Counted from the stretch's first letter, positions 1 to 4,212 are shown. The stretch is 6,608 nt of DNA from CAYPKG01 sp964411275 (GCA_964411275.1 CAYPKG010000071.1:1-6608), one strand, 5' to 3'. A program made the numbers and translations. The notes: generated from the sequence alone by a model not told the origin.

Positions 1-759
1 GACTCGGATATCAGCCTCATGGGGCCGGAAACGGCTGTGTATGTTGCGGGCGAGGGAAAAGCGGATCATCCCGTCATCGTGGGCCAGCTGACAAAGCGGG
101 ACGGCTCGTTTATGATAGGGCGCAGCGAAGAGCCCGACTTCACCTGGGAGGGTCTGGCGGGGAAAACAATCATCGGCGGGCGCAAAGGCGGTATGCCGTT
201 TATGACGCTTTTGTACGTCCTTCGCATGCATGGACTGGAGCCCGGCGTGGATGTAGAGGTATTGGACGGCATCCAATTTGACCTGATCGGCGGCGCGTTT
301 GACGGCGGCACCGGCGACTATGTTTCCCTGTTTGAGCCCACTGCGTCTATGTTCGTCAAAGAAGGAAAGGGCTTTATCGTGGCGAATGTAGGCGAGGCTT
401 CCGGCGAAGTTCCCTATACGACATATATGGTGCGTCCGGAAACGCTGGAAAACGATCCCGCATTTGTAGAAAAATTTATACGGGCCATCTATAAAGCGCA
501 AGTTTGGATTACGACAGCGTCCGACGCAGAAATTGCATCGGCGATGGAGCCCTACTTCCCGGATGCGGACCTTGCCATTCTGGAGGAGGTTTCAAAAAAT
601 TATCGGGCTACAGATTCATGGACTGGCGATCCCGTCATGCGGGAAGAAGCATACGAGCGGCTTCTGGACGTGATGGAGGGCGCGGGAGAGCTAAAAACCC
701 GGGTGCCTTTTACTGAGCTTGTGGATAACTCCATCGCGAAAAAGGTTTCCGGCCAGTAA
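1..759 (+). CDS. ABC transporter substrate-binding protein, NMT1/SsuA-like, 5'-truncated by window
   Basis: The reading frame is open from base 1 to the TAA at 757-759, giving 252 visible residues; the signal peptide and first lobe lie outside the window. The visible part contains LMGPETAVYV, the GQLTKRDGSF stretch, the GKTIIGGRKGG loop, GTGDYVSLFEPTASM and a helical C-terminus ending in VSGQ. I recognise this order from Clostridia members of the NMT1/THI5-like periplasmic-binding-protein family, which deliver nitrate, sulfonate, taurine or thiamine-precursor-type ligands to an ABC permease. In Gram-positives these are usually lipoproteins on the outer face of the membrane. The ligand cannot be read from the sequence. 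Permease and ATPase genes are expected upstream but are not visible. No terminator follows the stop; the convergent small gene ends at the very next base. The family call is firm and the substrate is unknown. Confidence 0.9.
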   Translation, partial: DSDISLMGPETAVYVAGEGKADHPVIVGQLTKRDGSFMIGRSEEPDFTWEGLAGKTIIGGRKGGMPFMTLLYVLRMHGLEPGVDVEVLDGIQFDLIGGAFDGGTGDYVSLFEPTASMFVKEGKGFIVANVGEASGEVPYTTYMVRPETLENDPAFVEKFIRAIYKAQVWITTASDAEIASAMEPYFPDADLAILEEVSKNYRATDSWTGDPVMREEAYERLLDVMEGAGELKTRVPFTELVDNSIAKKVSGQ

Positions 760-948
760 TCAGGCCGCAGTCACGTCCCTCTTATAGCCATCACAGCGAA
801 GGTCGTACACAAATAGTTTCCTTTGGTCTTCTTTGGCGCGCGCCTTTCGCCGGACGCGTGCCTTTTGCTTTGCCTGCTGCACGCCTTCTGCCAACAAAAG
901 CCCCACCACGATCCCCGGAACTACAAAGCAAAGAAATAATCCACCCAT
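760..948 (-). CDS. Small single-pass membrane protein, 62 aa, unknown function
   Basis: I do not recognise a family. The start is set by a perfect AGGAGG (minus strand, 962 to 957) eight bases before the ATG at 948; the stop is TGA at 762-760. Residues 1-20 (MGGLFLCFVVPGIVVGLLLA) form one hydrophobic segment with glycine spacing typical of a membrane helix. A strongly basic stretch follows at about residues 25-44 (KQKARVRRKARAKEDQRK), which by the positive-inside rule would lie in the cytoplasm, so the N-terminus would face out. A strong promoter (TTGACT-17-TATAAT, 1122 to 1094) lies about 140 bases upstream, with an operator-like sequence filling its spacer, so control by the divergent S24-type repressor is likely. 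A small basic membrane protein under a repressor suggests a toxin or stress peptide, but nothing in the sequence proves this. Main alternative: a chance ORF in a leader region. Confidence 0.6.
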   Translation of the reverse strand: MGGLFLCFVVPGIVVGLLLAEGVQQAKQKARVRRKARAKEDQRKLFVYDLRCDGYKRDVTAA

Positions 949-1093
949 TTGCGCATCCTCCTATTTCCGTTTTGGAAACTCTCTCTGAAAAAAAAGAGTT
1001 GTCCTCCTTGGCCCCCGTCCACAGTTTCATGCCTTTTTAGTATCATAAAAAGCAATTTCAATGGCGTTTACCTTGTTTATCCTCTATAATTGC
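949..1093 (-). other. Long 5' leader of the 62-aa gene
   Basis: If transcription starts a few bases after the -10 at 1099-1094, the mRNA has a leader of about 140 nt. In it I see a 5-bp hairpin (TTTCC/GGAAA, 964-978) ending one base before the Shine-Dalgarno sequence, a weaker 6-bp pairing (977-982 with 995-1000), and a second consensus-like AAGGAGG (1009 to 1003) with no start codon at usable distance. An overlapping frame opening at 1030 (MKLWTGAKED...) has only a weak AAAGG before it. The leader could control translation of the small protein; this is inferred. Confidence 0.35.
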
Positions 1094-1100
1094 ATTATAG
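1084..1100. repeat. 17-bp inverted repeat over the -10 of the small-gene promoter
   Basis: CTATAATTGCATTATAG has perfect 7-bp arms. Because of the symmetry it offers a TATAAT on both strands (1085-1090 plus, 1099-1094 minus). It abuts the 17-bp operator-like sequence at base 1100. It may be no more than the -10 and its chance mirror, or part of a wider regulatory site. Confidence 0.5.
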
Positions 1101-1122
1101 TATCTATTTTAGAAACAGTCAA
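1094..1122 (-). promoter_or_regulatory. Strong sigma-70-type promoter for the 62-aa gene
   Basis: Read on the minus strand, TTGACT (1122 to 1117) is followed by exactly 17 bases and then TATAAT (1099 to 1094). This is one mismatch from consensus at the -35 and a perfect -10. It points toward the small membrane protein gene, which is the only minus-strand gene with a good ribosome binding site before the window start. Confidence 0.8.
1100..1116. promoter_or_regulatory. Operator O1 (candidate), filling the -35/-10 spacer of the minus-strand promoter
   Basis: GTATCTATTTTAGAAAC is symmetric at six of eight base pairs about 1108. Its reverse complement, GTTTCTAAAATAGATAC, matches the site at 1165-1181 at 12 of 17 positions, with both outer blocks (GTTTCTA and GATAC) identical and at the same spacing. 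It coincides exactly with the 17-bp promoter spacer, so a bound repressor would block RNA polymerase. It is probably bound by the XRE-S24 protein encoded at 1223. Confidence 0.6.
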
Positions 1123-1154
1123 GGATTATTTTTAAAAAATTTACGGTTTTGCTA

Positions 1155-1184
1155 TTGCAATTATGTTTCTATGTAGGATACAAT
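1155..1184 (+). promoter_or_regulatory. Promoter of the XRE-S24 repressor gene
   Basis: TTGCAA (1155-1160), an 18-base spacer and TACAAT (1179-1184) form a plausible sigma-70-type promoter ending about 38 bases before the ATG at 1223. The operator-like site 1165-1181 lies in its spacer and overlaps the -10, which suggests autoregulation. Confidence 0.65.
1165..1181. promoter_or_regulatory. Operator O2 (candidate), inside the repressor promoter
   Basis: GTTTCTATGTAGGATAC shares GTTTCTA-N5-GATAC with O1 read on its other strand. The centre-to-centre distance to O1 is 65 bp, about six helical turns, so looping or cooperative binding is possible. A further TTTCTAT half-site lies inverted at 1189-1183 and makes a perfect 7-bp dyad with 1166-1172 across 10 bases. 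Confidence 0.55.
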
Positions 1185-1222
1185 AGAAATAGAATTTACG
1201 ATTTCAAAAAGGGGGCGTTTTT

Positions 1223-1813
1223 ATGAATCGCATCCGCCAGCTGCGGCAAGCGCGTGGCTACACCCAGGAAGCCTTGGGGAAATTTTTAGGCGTACAAAAA
1301 GCGGCCATCAGTAAGTATGAAGGCGGGCACGCGAACCCGCCCCAGGATACGCTAAGCGCATTGGCGGATCTGTTTCACGTCAGCATCGATTATCTGGTGG
1401 GGCGCAGCGACGACCCTACTATATCAAAGCAGGCCGTGTCGCAGGTGCCCGTGGTGGGCCGGGTGCATGCGGGTGCTCCTATACTTGCCGAGGAAAACGT
1501 TTTCGATTATATGCCTGTGCCAGAAAGCCAGCTGCGCAGCGGCCAGTACTTTTATATGGAAGTGGAAGGCGACTGCATGGTGGACGCGCACATCATAGAA
1601 GGGGCGCTCGTGCTGGTTAAAATGCAGTCCCGGGTGGACAGCGGCGAGATCGCTGTGGTTCGCGTGGACGACGAGGTTGTCCTGCGCCGGGTCAAATGGA
1701 TATCCAACCAGTTGATCCTATACCCCGCCAATCCCCAGTACGAGCCCATGATAATCGCCAGTGGCGACGTGCAGATCATCGGCAAGGTTGTGGAAGTGCG
1801 GTTTCAGGTGTAA
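1223..1813 (+). CDS. XRE-family repressor with degenerate S24 (LexA/CI-like) peptidase domain
   Basis: A 196-aa protein started by ATG after AAGGGGG (1209-1215). Residues 4-58 are an XRE helix-turn-helix with recognition helix around KAAISKYEGG, ending in the common SIDYLVG. Residues 76-196 align with the LexA/CI C-terminal domain. The self-cleavage site is present as HAGAPILA with A83-G84, but the nucleophile motif G-x-S-M reads GDCM, placing Cys118 where LexA has Ser119. The general-base motif EVTVK reads EVVLR, placing Arg155 at the catalytic lysine. The usual Gly-Asp after the nucleophile reads Gly-Ala (127-128). Cys118 is the protein's only cysteine. The expected role is repression of its own gene and the divergent small gene through O1 and O2. 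Autocleavage is doubtful; a thiol- or ligand-controlled repressor, or one cleaved slowly, is possible. No classical Firmicutes LexA box is seen in the gap. Confidence 0.9.
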   Translation: MNRIRQLRQARGYTQEALGKFLGVQKAAISKYEGGHANPPQDTLSALADLFHVSIDYLVGRSDDPTISKQAVSQVPVVGRVHAGAPILAEENVFDYMPVPESQLRSGQYFYMEVEGDCMVDAHIIEGALVLVKMQSRVDSGEIAVVRVDDEVVLRRVKWISNQLILYPANPQYEPMIIASGDVQIIGKVVEVRFQV

Positions 1814-1828
1814 TGAAAGAGGGGGCCG

Positions 1829-1850
1829 TGCAGTAATCATGGTTACTGCA
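1829..1850. repeat. Perfect 8-bp inverted repeat after the repressor gene
   Basis: Arms TGCAGTAA and TTACTGCA are separated by TCATGG. The sequence starts 16 bases after the repressor stop codon and has no T-run, so it is not an ordinary terminator. It may be a protein binding site or an RNA hairpin protecting the 3' end. Confidence 0.5.
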
Positions 1851-1862
1851 TAACAGTAGGAT

Positions 1863-1881
1863 TTTTCTCCTCCGGAGAAAA
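1863..1881. repeat. Hairpin TTTTCTCC/GGAGAAAA
   Basis: Perfect 8-bp arms (1863-1870, 1874-1881) around a TCC loop. It is compact and stable but not followed by a T-run on the plus strand, and it sits just before the stronger terminator at 1892. It may act as an accessory pause structure. Confidence 0.5.
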
Positions 1882-1891
1882 CCCGGGGCCT

Positions 1892-1916
1892 AAAAAGGCG
1901 TCACTGGCGCCTTTTT
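1892..1916. terminator. Intrinsic terminator of the repressor gene (likely bidirectional)
   Basis: Arms AAAAAGGCG (1892-1900) and CGCCTTTTT (1908-1916) pair perfectly around a 7-base loop and end in a run of five T. The A-run on the other arm gives a U-tract on the minus strand too, so it can also stop transcription coming from the IS remnant side. Confidence 0.85.
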
Positions 1917-1941
1917 GCGGCTCTTCTAGCCGTCAGCCCGC

Positions 1942-2040
1942 TGTAGCGCCAGAAAGTTAGACAAAAAAGAATTAAGCAGCAGCGAGGGCTTGAAGTCTGT
2001 GAAGAGCAGGCGGCAAGCCCTCAAGTTTTGCCTTAATCAC
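1942..2040 (-). mobile_element. Remnant of an IS3-family (IS150-group-like) element, right end
   Basis: Read on the minus strand, the frame ends IKAKLEGLPPALHRLQALAA-A and then TAA at 1974-1972. This resembles from memory the C-terminus of IS3-family OrfB transposases (…IKxKLxGLSPVxYRxQ…). About 30 bases on lies the terminal-repeat-like AGAAAGTTAGACAAAAAA (plus strand 1951-1968), with a TG end at about 1942, similar to the CCCC-AAAAGTTAGACA ends of IS150-group elements. Everything upstream of about 20 transposase codons is missing, so the copy is dead. The frame stays open back to an ATG at 2091 (39 codons, overlapping the end of the 58-aa gene), with an AAGGGGA upstream, so translation of a short fused peptide is conceivable. 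The assignment rests on recognition, not a search. Confidence 0.6.
1984..2022. repeat. 9-bp inverted repeat inside the IS remnant
   Basis: GAGGGCTTG (1984-1992) and CAAGCCCTC (2014-2022) are perfect arms with a 21-base loop. They lie within the transposase tail codons. The structure may be incidental or may form in read-through RNA. Confidence 0.4.
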
Positions 2041-2080
2041 GCTGCAGCAAGTTTGGCGCGAGCTTTCCTCTTCCCCTTCT

Positions 2081-2257
2081 TTAATCTTCATCGGAATTTT
2101 TCCCCTTCAAGTTAGGGTTGGGCAGGATAAGAAGCTGTTGCTGATGTTCATCGCCTACAAACTGGTCTTCTCCTTGTTGTAGTGCTTCGATGAGCAATTC
2201 CGTTGCGTCCGCGACCTTTCCCGCAAGCTGCATATACATGGTCTGATAATTTGGCAT
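2081..2257 (-). CDS. Small helical hypothetical protein, 58 aa
   Basis: I choose the ATG at 2257 because AGAGG lies eight bases before it; the in-frame GTG at 2266 is part of that binding site. The product starts MPNYQTMYMQLAGKVADA and appears helical through residue 30, then carries an acidic and glutamine-rich middle (GEDQFVGDEHQQQ) and a charged tail (KGKNSDED). It recalls short conserved proteins beginning NYQ-x-x-Y that occur beside regulators in Firmicutes mobile elements, with a shared helix but no known function; that likeness is from memory and weak. No membrane segment or signal peptide is present. The divergent XRE gene and shared operators imply that it is repressed together with, or by, that regulator. 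The gene runs into the IS remnant, so its downstream partners may have been lost. Confidence 0.65.
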   Translation of the reverse strand: MPNYQTMYMQLAGKVADATELLIEALQQGEDQFVGDEHQQQLLILPNPNLKGKNSDED

Positions 2258-2287
2258 ATCAATCACCTCTCGTTAAATTGCACTTAC

Positions 2288-2316
2288 AGTTTATGCGATT
2301 ACCGCATAAAAGTCAA
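2288..2316 (-). promoter_or_regulatory. Promoter of the 58-aa gene
   Basis: On the minus strand TTGACT (2316 to 2311) is followed by 17 bases and TAAACT (2293 to 2288). The operator at 2290-2310 fills the spacer and enters the -10, so bound repressor would exclude polymerase. The start codon lies about 30 bases downstream of the -10. Confidence 0.7.
2290..2310. promoter_or_regulatory. Operator 1 of the XRE/58-aa module
   Basis: Perfect 8-bp arms TTTATGCG (2290-2297) and CGCATAAA (2303-2310) flank ATTAC. The inner TATGCG-N5-CGCATA core recurs at 2317-2333. This is the expected form of an XRE homodimer site. Confidence 0.75.
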
Positions 2317-2333
2317 TATGCGAAAACCGCATA
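2317..2333. promoter_or_regulatory. Operator 2 of the XRE/58-aa module
   Basis: TATGCG-AAAAC-CGCATA has perfect 6-bp arms and the same 5-base spacer as operator 1. Its centre is 25 bp away, and it lies between the minus-strand -35 and the XRE start. No convincing plus-strand -35/-10 pair is visible here, so how the XRE gene itself is transcribed is unclear. Confidence 0.75.
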
Positions 2334-2360
2334 CCCTAGAATGGCATGGGGGTGATAAAT

Positions 2361-2597
2361 ATGTATCCGCGTATTCGAGGACTAAGGGAAGATAAAGACG
2401 AAACACAGCAAGATATGGCCGATATTTTGAAAATAGGGCAAACTACATATTCCCGATACGAAACAGGTGAGTTGGATATCCCAAGCCAAACGCTGATTAA
2501 GTTGGCATTGTATCACAAAACGAGTATTGATTATCTCGTTGGATTAACCGATGATAAAGACACTTACAAACGGGGGAAGGGTGCCCCAAAGCTGTAA
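2361..2597 (+). CDS. Small XRE-family transcriptional regulator, 78 aa
   Basis: I choose the ATG at 2361 because GGGGGTG (2348-2354) is six bases before it; the in-frame ATG at 2346 overlaps that site and would add only MGVIN. The protein is almost entirely one helix-turn-helix domain: residues 3-61 contain LREDKDETQQDMADIL, recognition helix around QTTYSRYETGEL, and the SIDYLVG ending also found in the larger repressor. There is no sensor or peptidase domain, only a short basic tail (YKRGKGAPKL). Such single-domain regulators usually bind short palindromes beside their own gene. The two TATGCG sites upstream are the obvious targets, giving control of the divergent 58-aa gene and probably of itself. 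How repression is relieved is not visible. Confidence 0.88.
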   Translation: MYPRIRGLREDKDETQQDMADILKIGQTTYSRYETGELDIPSQTLIKLALYHKTSIDYLVGLTDDKDTYKRGKGAPKL

Positions 2598-2601
2598 CGA
2601 A

Positions 2602-2627
2602 TAGGCGGCGTCCGCAGACGCCGCCTA
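2602..2627. terminator. GC-rich hairpin between convergent genes, probable bidirectional terminator
   Basis: Perfect 11-bp arms TAGGCGGCGTC and GACGCCGCCTA close a CGCA tetraloop, and an outer CGAA/TTCG pair (2598-2601, 2631-2634) may extend it. It sits five bases after the XRE stop and about 30 before the stop of the convergent peptidase gene. There is no T-run on either side, so termination efficiency is uncertain. Confidence 0.6.
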
Positions 2628-2656
2628 CTGTTCGCAATTGACTTAGAATCCTCGCC

Positions 2657-3706
2657 TCATGCAAGCTCGTCGCCTTCAGGCAGCGTCTCGGACTCAAAAT
2701 CCGGTTCTTCCTGATCGTCGGGCGCAGCCGCTTCGGTTGTGGCGACCATGTCCGTGCTTTCCGCCTGATCCGTTTGCGCGTCTGTGCGGTAAATGGGCCG
2801 GCTGAGGTTCATGGGATATTCGATCTTATCCTTGGGATTATGCTGCAGCAGCCGGTTGCCCACCTCTAACCGCGACTCCACCCGAAAAGTATGTACCGTC
2901 TTGTCGTGGGTCCATTTATAAACCTTTGTGGGGGATTTGTAAATATACTCCGACCCGGATTTTATGGAGGTAAAAAACTGCACGCCCACACCCGCCATGC
3001 TATTGCGCGCATGATCGATGCCAAGGCTTTTCATCATTAAATAGTAGTAAGCGCCGTCGGACCAGCCGCAATCCAGCACAAGATGCGCGTCCACTGGAAA
3101 TTCGCGGTAATATTTCAAAATGGTCTCTTCAATCCCCAGCTTTCTTGCTGTGCCCAAATACAGCTGTACATGGCTGCCATGCCCGCTTTTATAGCCGTAG
3201 CTTTCGGAATTGTAGGCGATATCCCCGATCATGGCTTCCTCAAAGGATGGGATAACCAAATGCGTCCGCACCCCGGGAAGAGTCCGCTCCACCCCCGCCT
3301 TGCCGCCTAAAAACATGCTGGAGGACGTGTTTGGCACCTCATACCCTAGCTGGCTGTAGATCCAGTGGATGTAGCTTGCACAATCCATCCCCTCCACGGG
3401 ATAAGTGTATACGCCGGAGGGGTTCCACCATGTTTCCTTAAACCCACTCCCCTGATGGCTGCCGCCAAATTCAAAGGGCACACCGGACACCTCAACGCCG
3501 CCAACCACGCCGCGGTAGGATTTTATTTTTACCTTATGCGCCTCCTGATACGCCAGCACAAATGGATGATCGTAAGGAAGCAGCCGAAACCCCATCTCTA
3601 CAATCTGCTGCTCCAATGGCGACATCTCCCCCGCAGCCAGCGCGGTCGCCGGAAGCAGCACAAACAAGCACAACATTGCGACTACAGTCAGGATCTTTCT
3701 TTTCAT
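2657..3706 (-). CDS. Secreted NlpC/P60-like cysteine peptidase, 349 aa
   Basis: The start is ATG at 3706, preceded by AGGGGTG and beginning a signal peptide: MKRK, a hydrophobic core, then ATALA-AG with likely cleavage after residue 24. The frame is open to 3808, but that extension is basic, has no signal and no ribosome binding site. The central region has the hallmarks of a papain-like NlpC/P60 fold: GMDCASYIHWIYSQLGY with nucleophile candidate Cys109, then GDIAYN and GHGSHVQLYLG with His179 the likely catalytic histidine. HLVLDCGWSDG (208-218) may supply the third polar residue. Such enzymes usually cleave peptidoglycan stem peptides outside the membrane. Residues 60-105 and 230-305 match nothing I recognise. 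The tail from about 310 is acidic and disordered-looking (TTEAAAPDDQEEPDFESET), with no sorting signal. Fold call fairly sure; substrate unknown. Confidence 0.75.
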   Translation of the reverse strand: MKRKILTVVAMLCLFVLLPATALAAGEMSPLEQQIVEMGFRLLPYDHPFVLAYQEAHKVKIKSYRGVVGGVEVSGVPFEFGGSHQGSGFKETWWNPSGVYTYPVEGMDCASYIHWIYSQLGYEVPNTSSSMFLGGKAGVERTLPGVRTHLVIPSFEEAMIGDIAYNSESYGYKSGHGSHVQLYLGTARKLGIEETILKYYREFPVDAHLVLDCGWSDGAYYYLMMKSLGIDHARNSMAGVGVQFFTSIKSGSEYIYKSPTKVYKWTHDKTVHTFRVESRLEVGNRLLQHNPKDKIEYPMNLSRPIYRTDAQTDQAESTDMVATTEAAAPDDQEEPDFESETLPEGDELA

Positions 3707-3742
3707 TTTTGTTACACCCCTCTTCCTAATATTTATAAAGAA

Positions 3743-3748
3743 ATTATA
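3743..3748 (-). promoter_or_regulatory. Possible proximal -10 box for the peptidase gene
   Basis: A consensus TATAAT (3748 to 3743) lies 36 bases before the start codon, a sensible distance. No -35 is recognisable 16-18 bases upstream (the region is GC-rich) and the extended -10 TGN is not in register, so this is weak. Confidence 0.3.
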
Positions 3749-3849
3749 CAAACTATGTCGGCCCGCGCTCCTATGCCGCGGCCCCCTATATATGATATAA
3801 CGACGCAATGTTTCTTTTGCTGCGCCGCTTTTTGTTCATTATTTCATGG

Positions 3850-3858
3850 AGTATACCA
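3850..3858 (-). promoter_or_regulatory. Possible extended -10 promoter
   Basis: TGG-TATACT (3858 to 3850) fits the extended -10 form and lies within a small dyad, AGTAT-ACC-ATACT (3850-3862). TTTCTT is 18 bases upstream of the hexamer, a poor -35. It could add to transcription of the peptidase gene. Confidence 0.3.
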
Positions 3859-4022
3859 TACTATCGCACCCTCAAGAAAGCCCTTTTCGACCTTTTTCCT
3901 TCCGGAAGCGTTTCCAGTTGCGGTATCGCAATTCCTTATATATAACGCGCGCTTTATTCGTCATTTTTATTGAAATTTTTATTAGTGGGCAATTTGTCCC
4001 GTAATAAGCCTGTATTTGTCAT

Positions 4023-4040
4023 AAGATAAAATTTTATCTT
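4023..4040. repeat. 18-bp perfect palindrome
   Basis: AAGATAAAATTTTATCTT is fully self-complementary with no spacer. It lies about 90 bases downstream of the strong minus-strand -10 box and could be a dimeric regulator site or fold in RNA. It has no GC core, so it is not a good terminator. Confidence 0.6.
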
Positions 4041-4137
4041 TCGCGTGTGCACAAACTCCCTATAACTAAATCTTATATGTATTCCAAATATGAATGGGGC
4101 GTGTAAAAAATAGGGCTTTTCTGTGAAGGTGCAAAGA

Positions 4138-4167
4138 AGTATAATGTATTCGTTAAGTGCGTGTCAA
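4138..4167 (-). promoter_or_regulatory. Near-consensus minus-strand promoter distant from the peptidase gene
   Basis: On the minus strand a perfect TTGACA (4167 to 4162), an 18-base spacer and TATACT (4143 to 4138) point toward the peptidase gene, whose ATG lies more than 420 bases downstream. Either the peptidase has a long leader or the promoter makes a separate small RNA. The -10 overlaps a plus-strand TATAAT (4140-4145). Confidence 0.55.
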
Positions 4168-4212
4168 TAATATATTATGTATGTTAAGTAATCGCTAACG
4201 TATATAATACAT
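4144..4212. repeat. Cluster of ATGTAT...GTTA repeats upstream of the 167-aa gene
   Basis: Three related elements are visible: ATGTAT-TC-GTTAAGT (4144-4158), ATGTAT-GTTAAGT (4177-4189) and, inverted, a TAAC...ATACAT copy (4196-4212). GTTA and TAAC at 4183-4199 also face each other as a loose dyad. The cluster spans the gap between a strong minus-strand promoter and the plus-strand gene, as expected for a regulator array. The spacing between half-sites varies, which weakens the case. Confidence 0.4.
4181..4208 (+). promoter_or_regulatory. Possible promoter of the 167-aa gene
   Basis: A perfect TATAAT (4203-4208) lies 46 bases before the ATG at 4255. The best -35 is ATGTTA (4181-4186, 16-base spacer), which matches only half the consensus, so activation by another factor may be needed. 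It overlaps two of the ATGTAT/GTTA elements. Confidence 0.4.

Noticed and set aside
791..1030. 79-codon minus-strand ORF overlapping the 62-aa gene
   Set aside because: Weak AAAGG site only, and no membrane segment or domain. The other frame has a perfect AGGAGG. It remains possible as a translated leader.
1084..1200. Classical Firmicutes LexA (DinR) box
   Set aside because: No CGAAC-N4-GTTC-type sequence is present; the operators here have a different sequence.
2258..2266. GTG start adding three residues to the 58-aa protein
   Set aside because: The GTG is part of the Shine-Dalgarno sequence serving the ATG at 2257.
3707..3808. 34-codon N-terminal extension of the peptidase
   Set aside because: The internal ATG at 3706 has a good binding site and begins a classic signal peptide; the extension would bury it.
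3903..3916. CcpA cre-like sequence CGGAAGCGTTTCCA
   Set aside because: The core symmetry is present but key outer bases deviate from the cre consensus, and it is not near a strong promoter.
3365..3973. 202-codon plus-strand ORF opposite the peptidase gene
   Set aside because: Antisense to the conserved signal-peptide and catalytic region, no ribosome binding site, odd composition.
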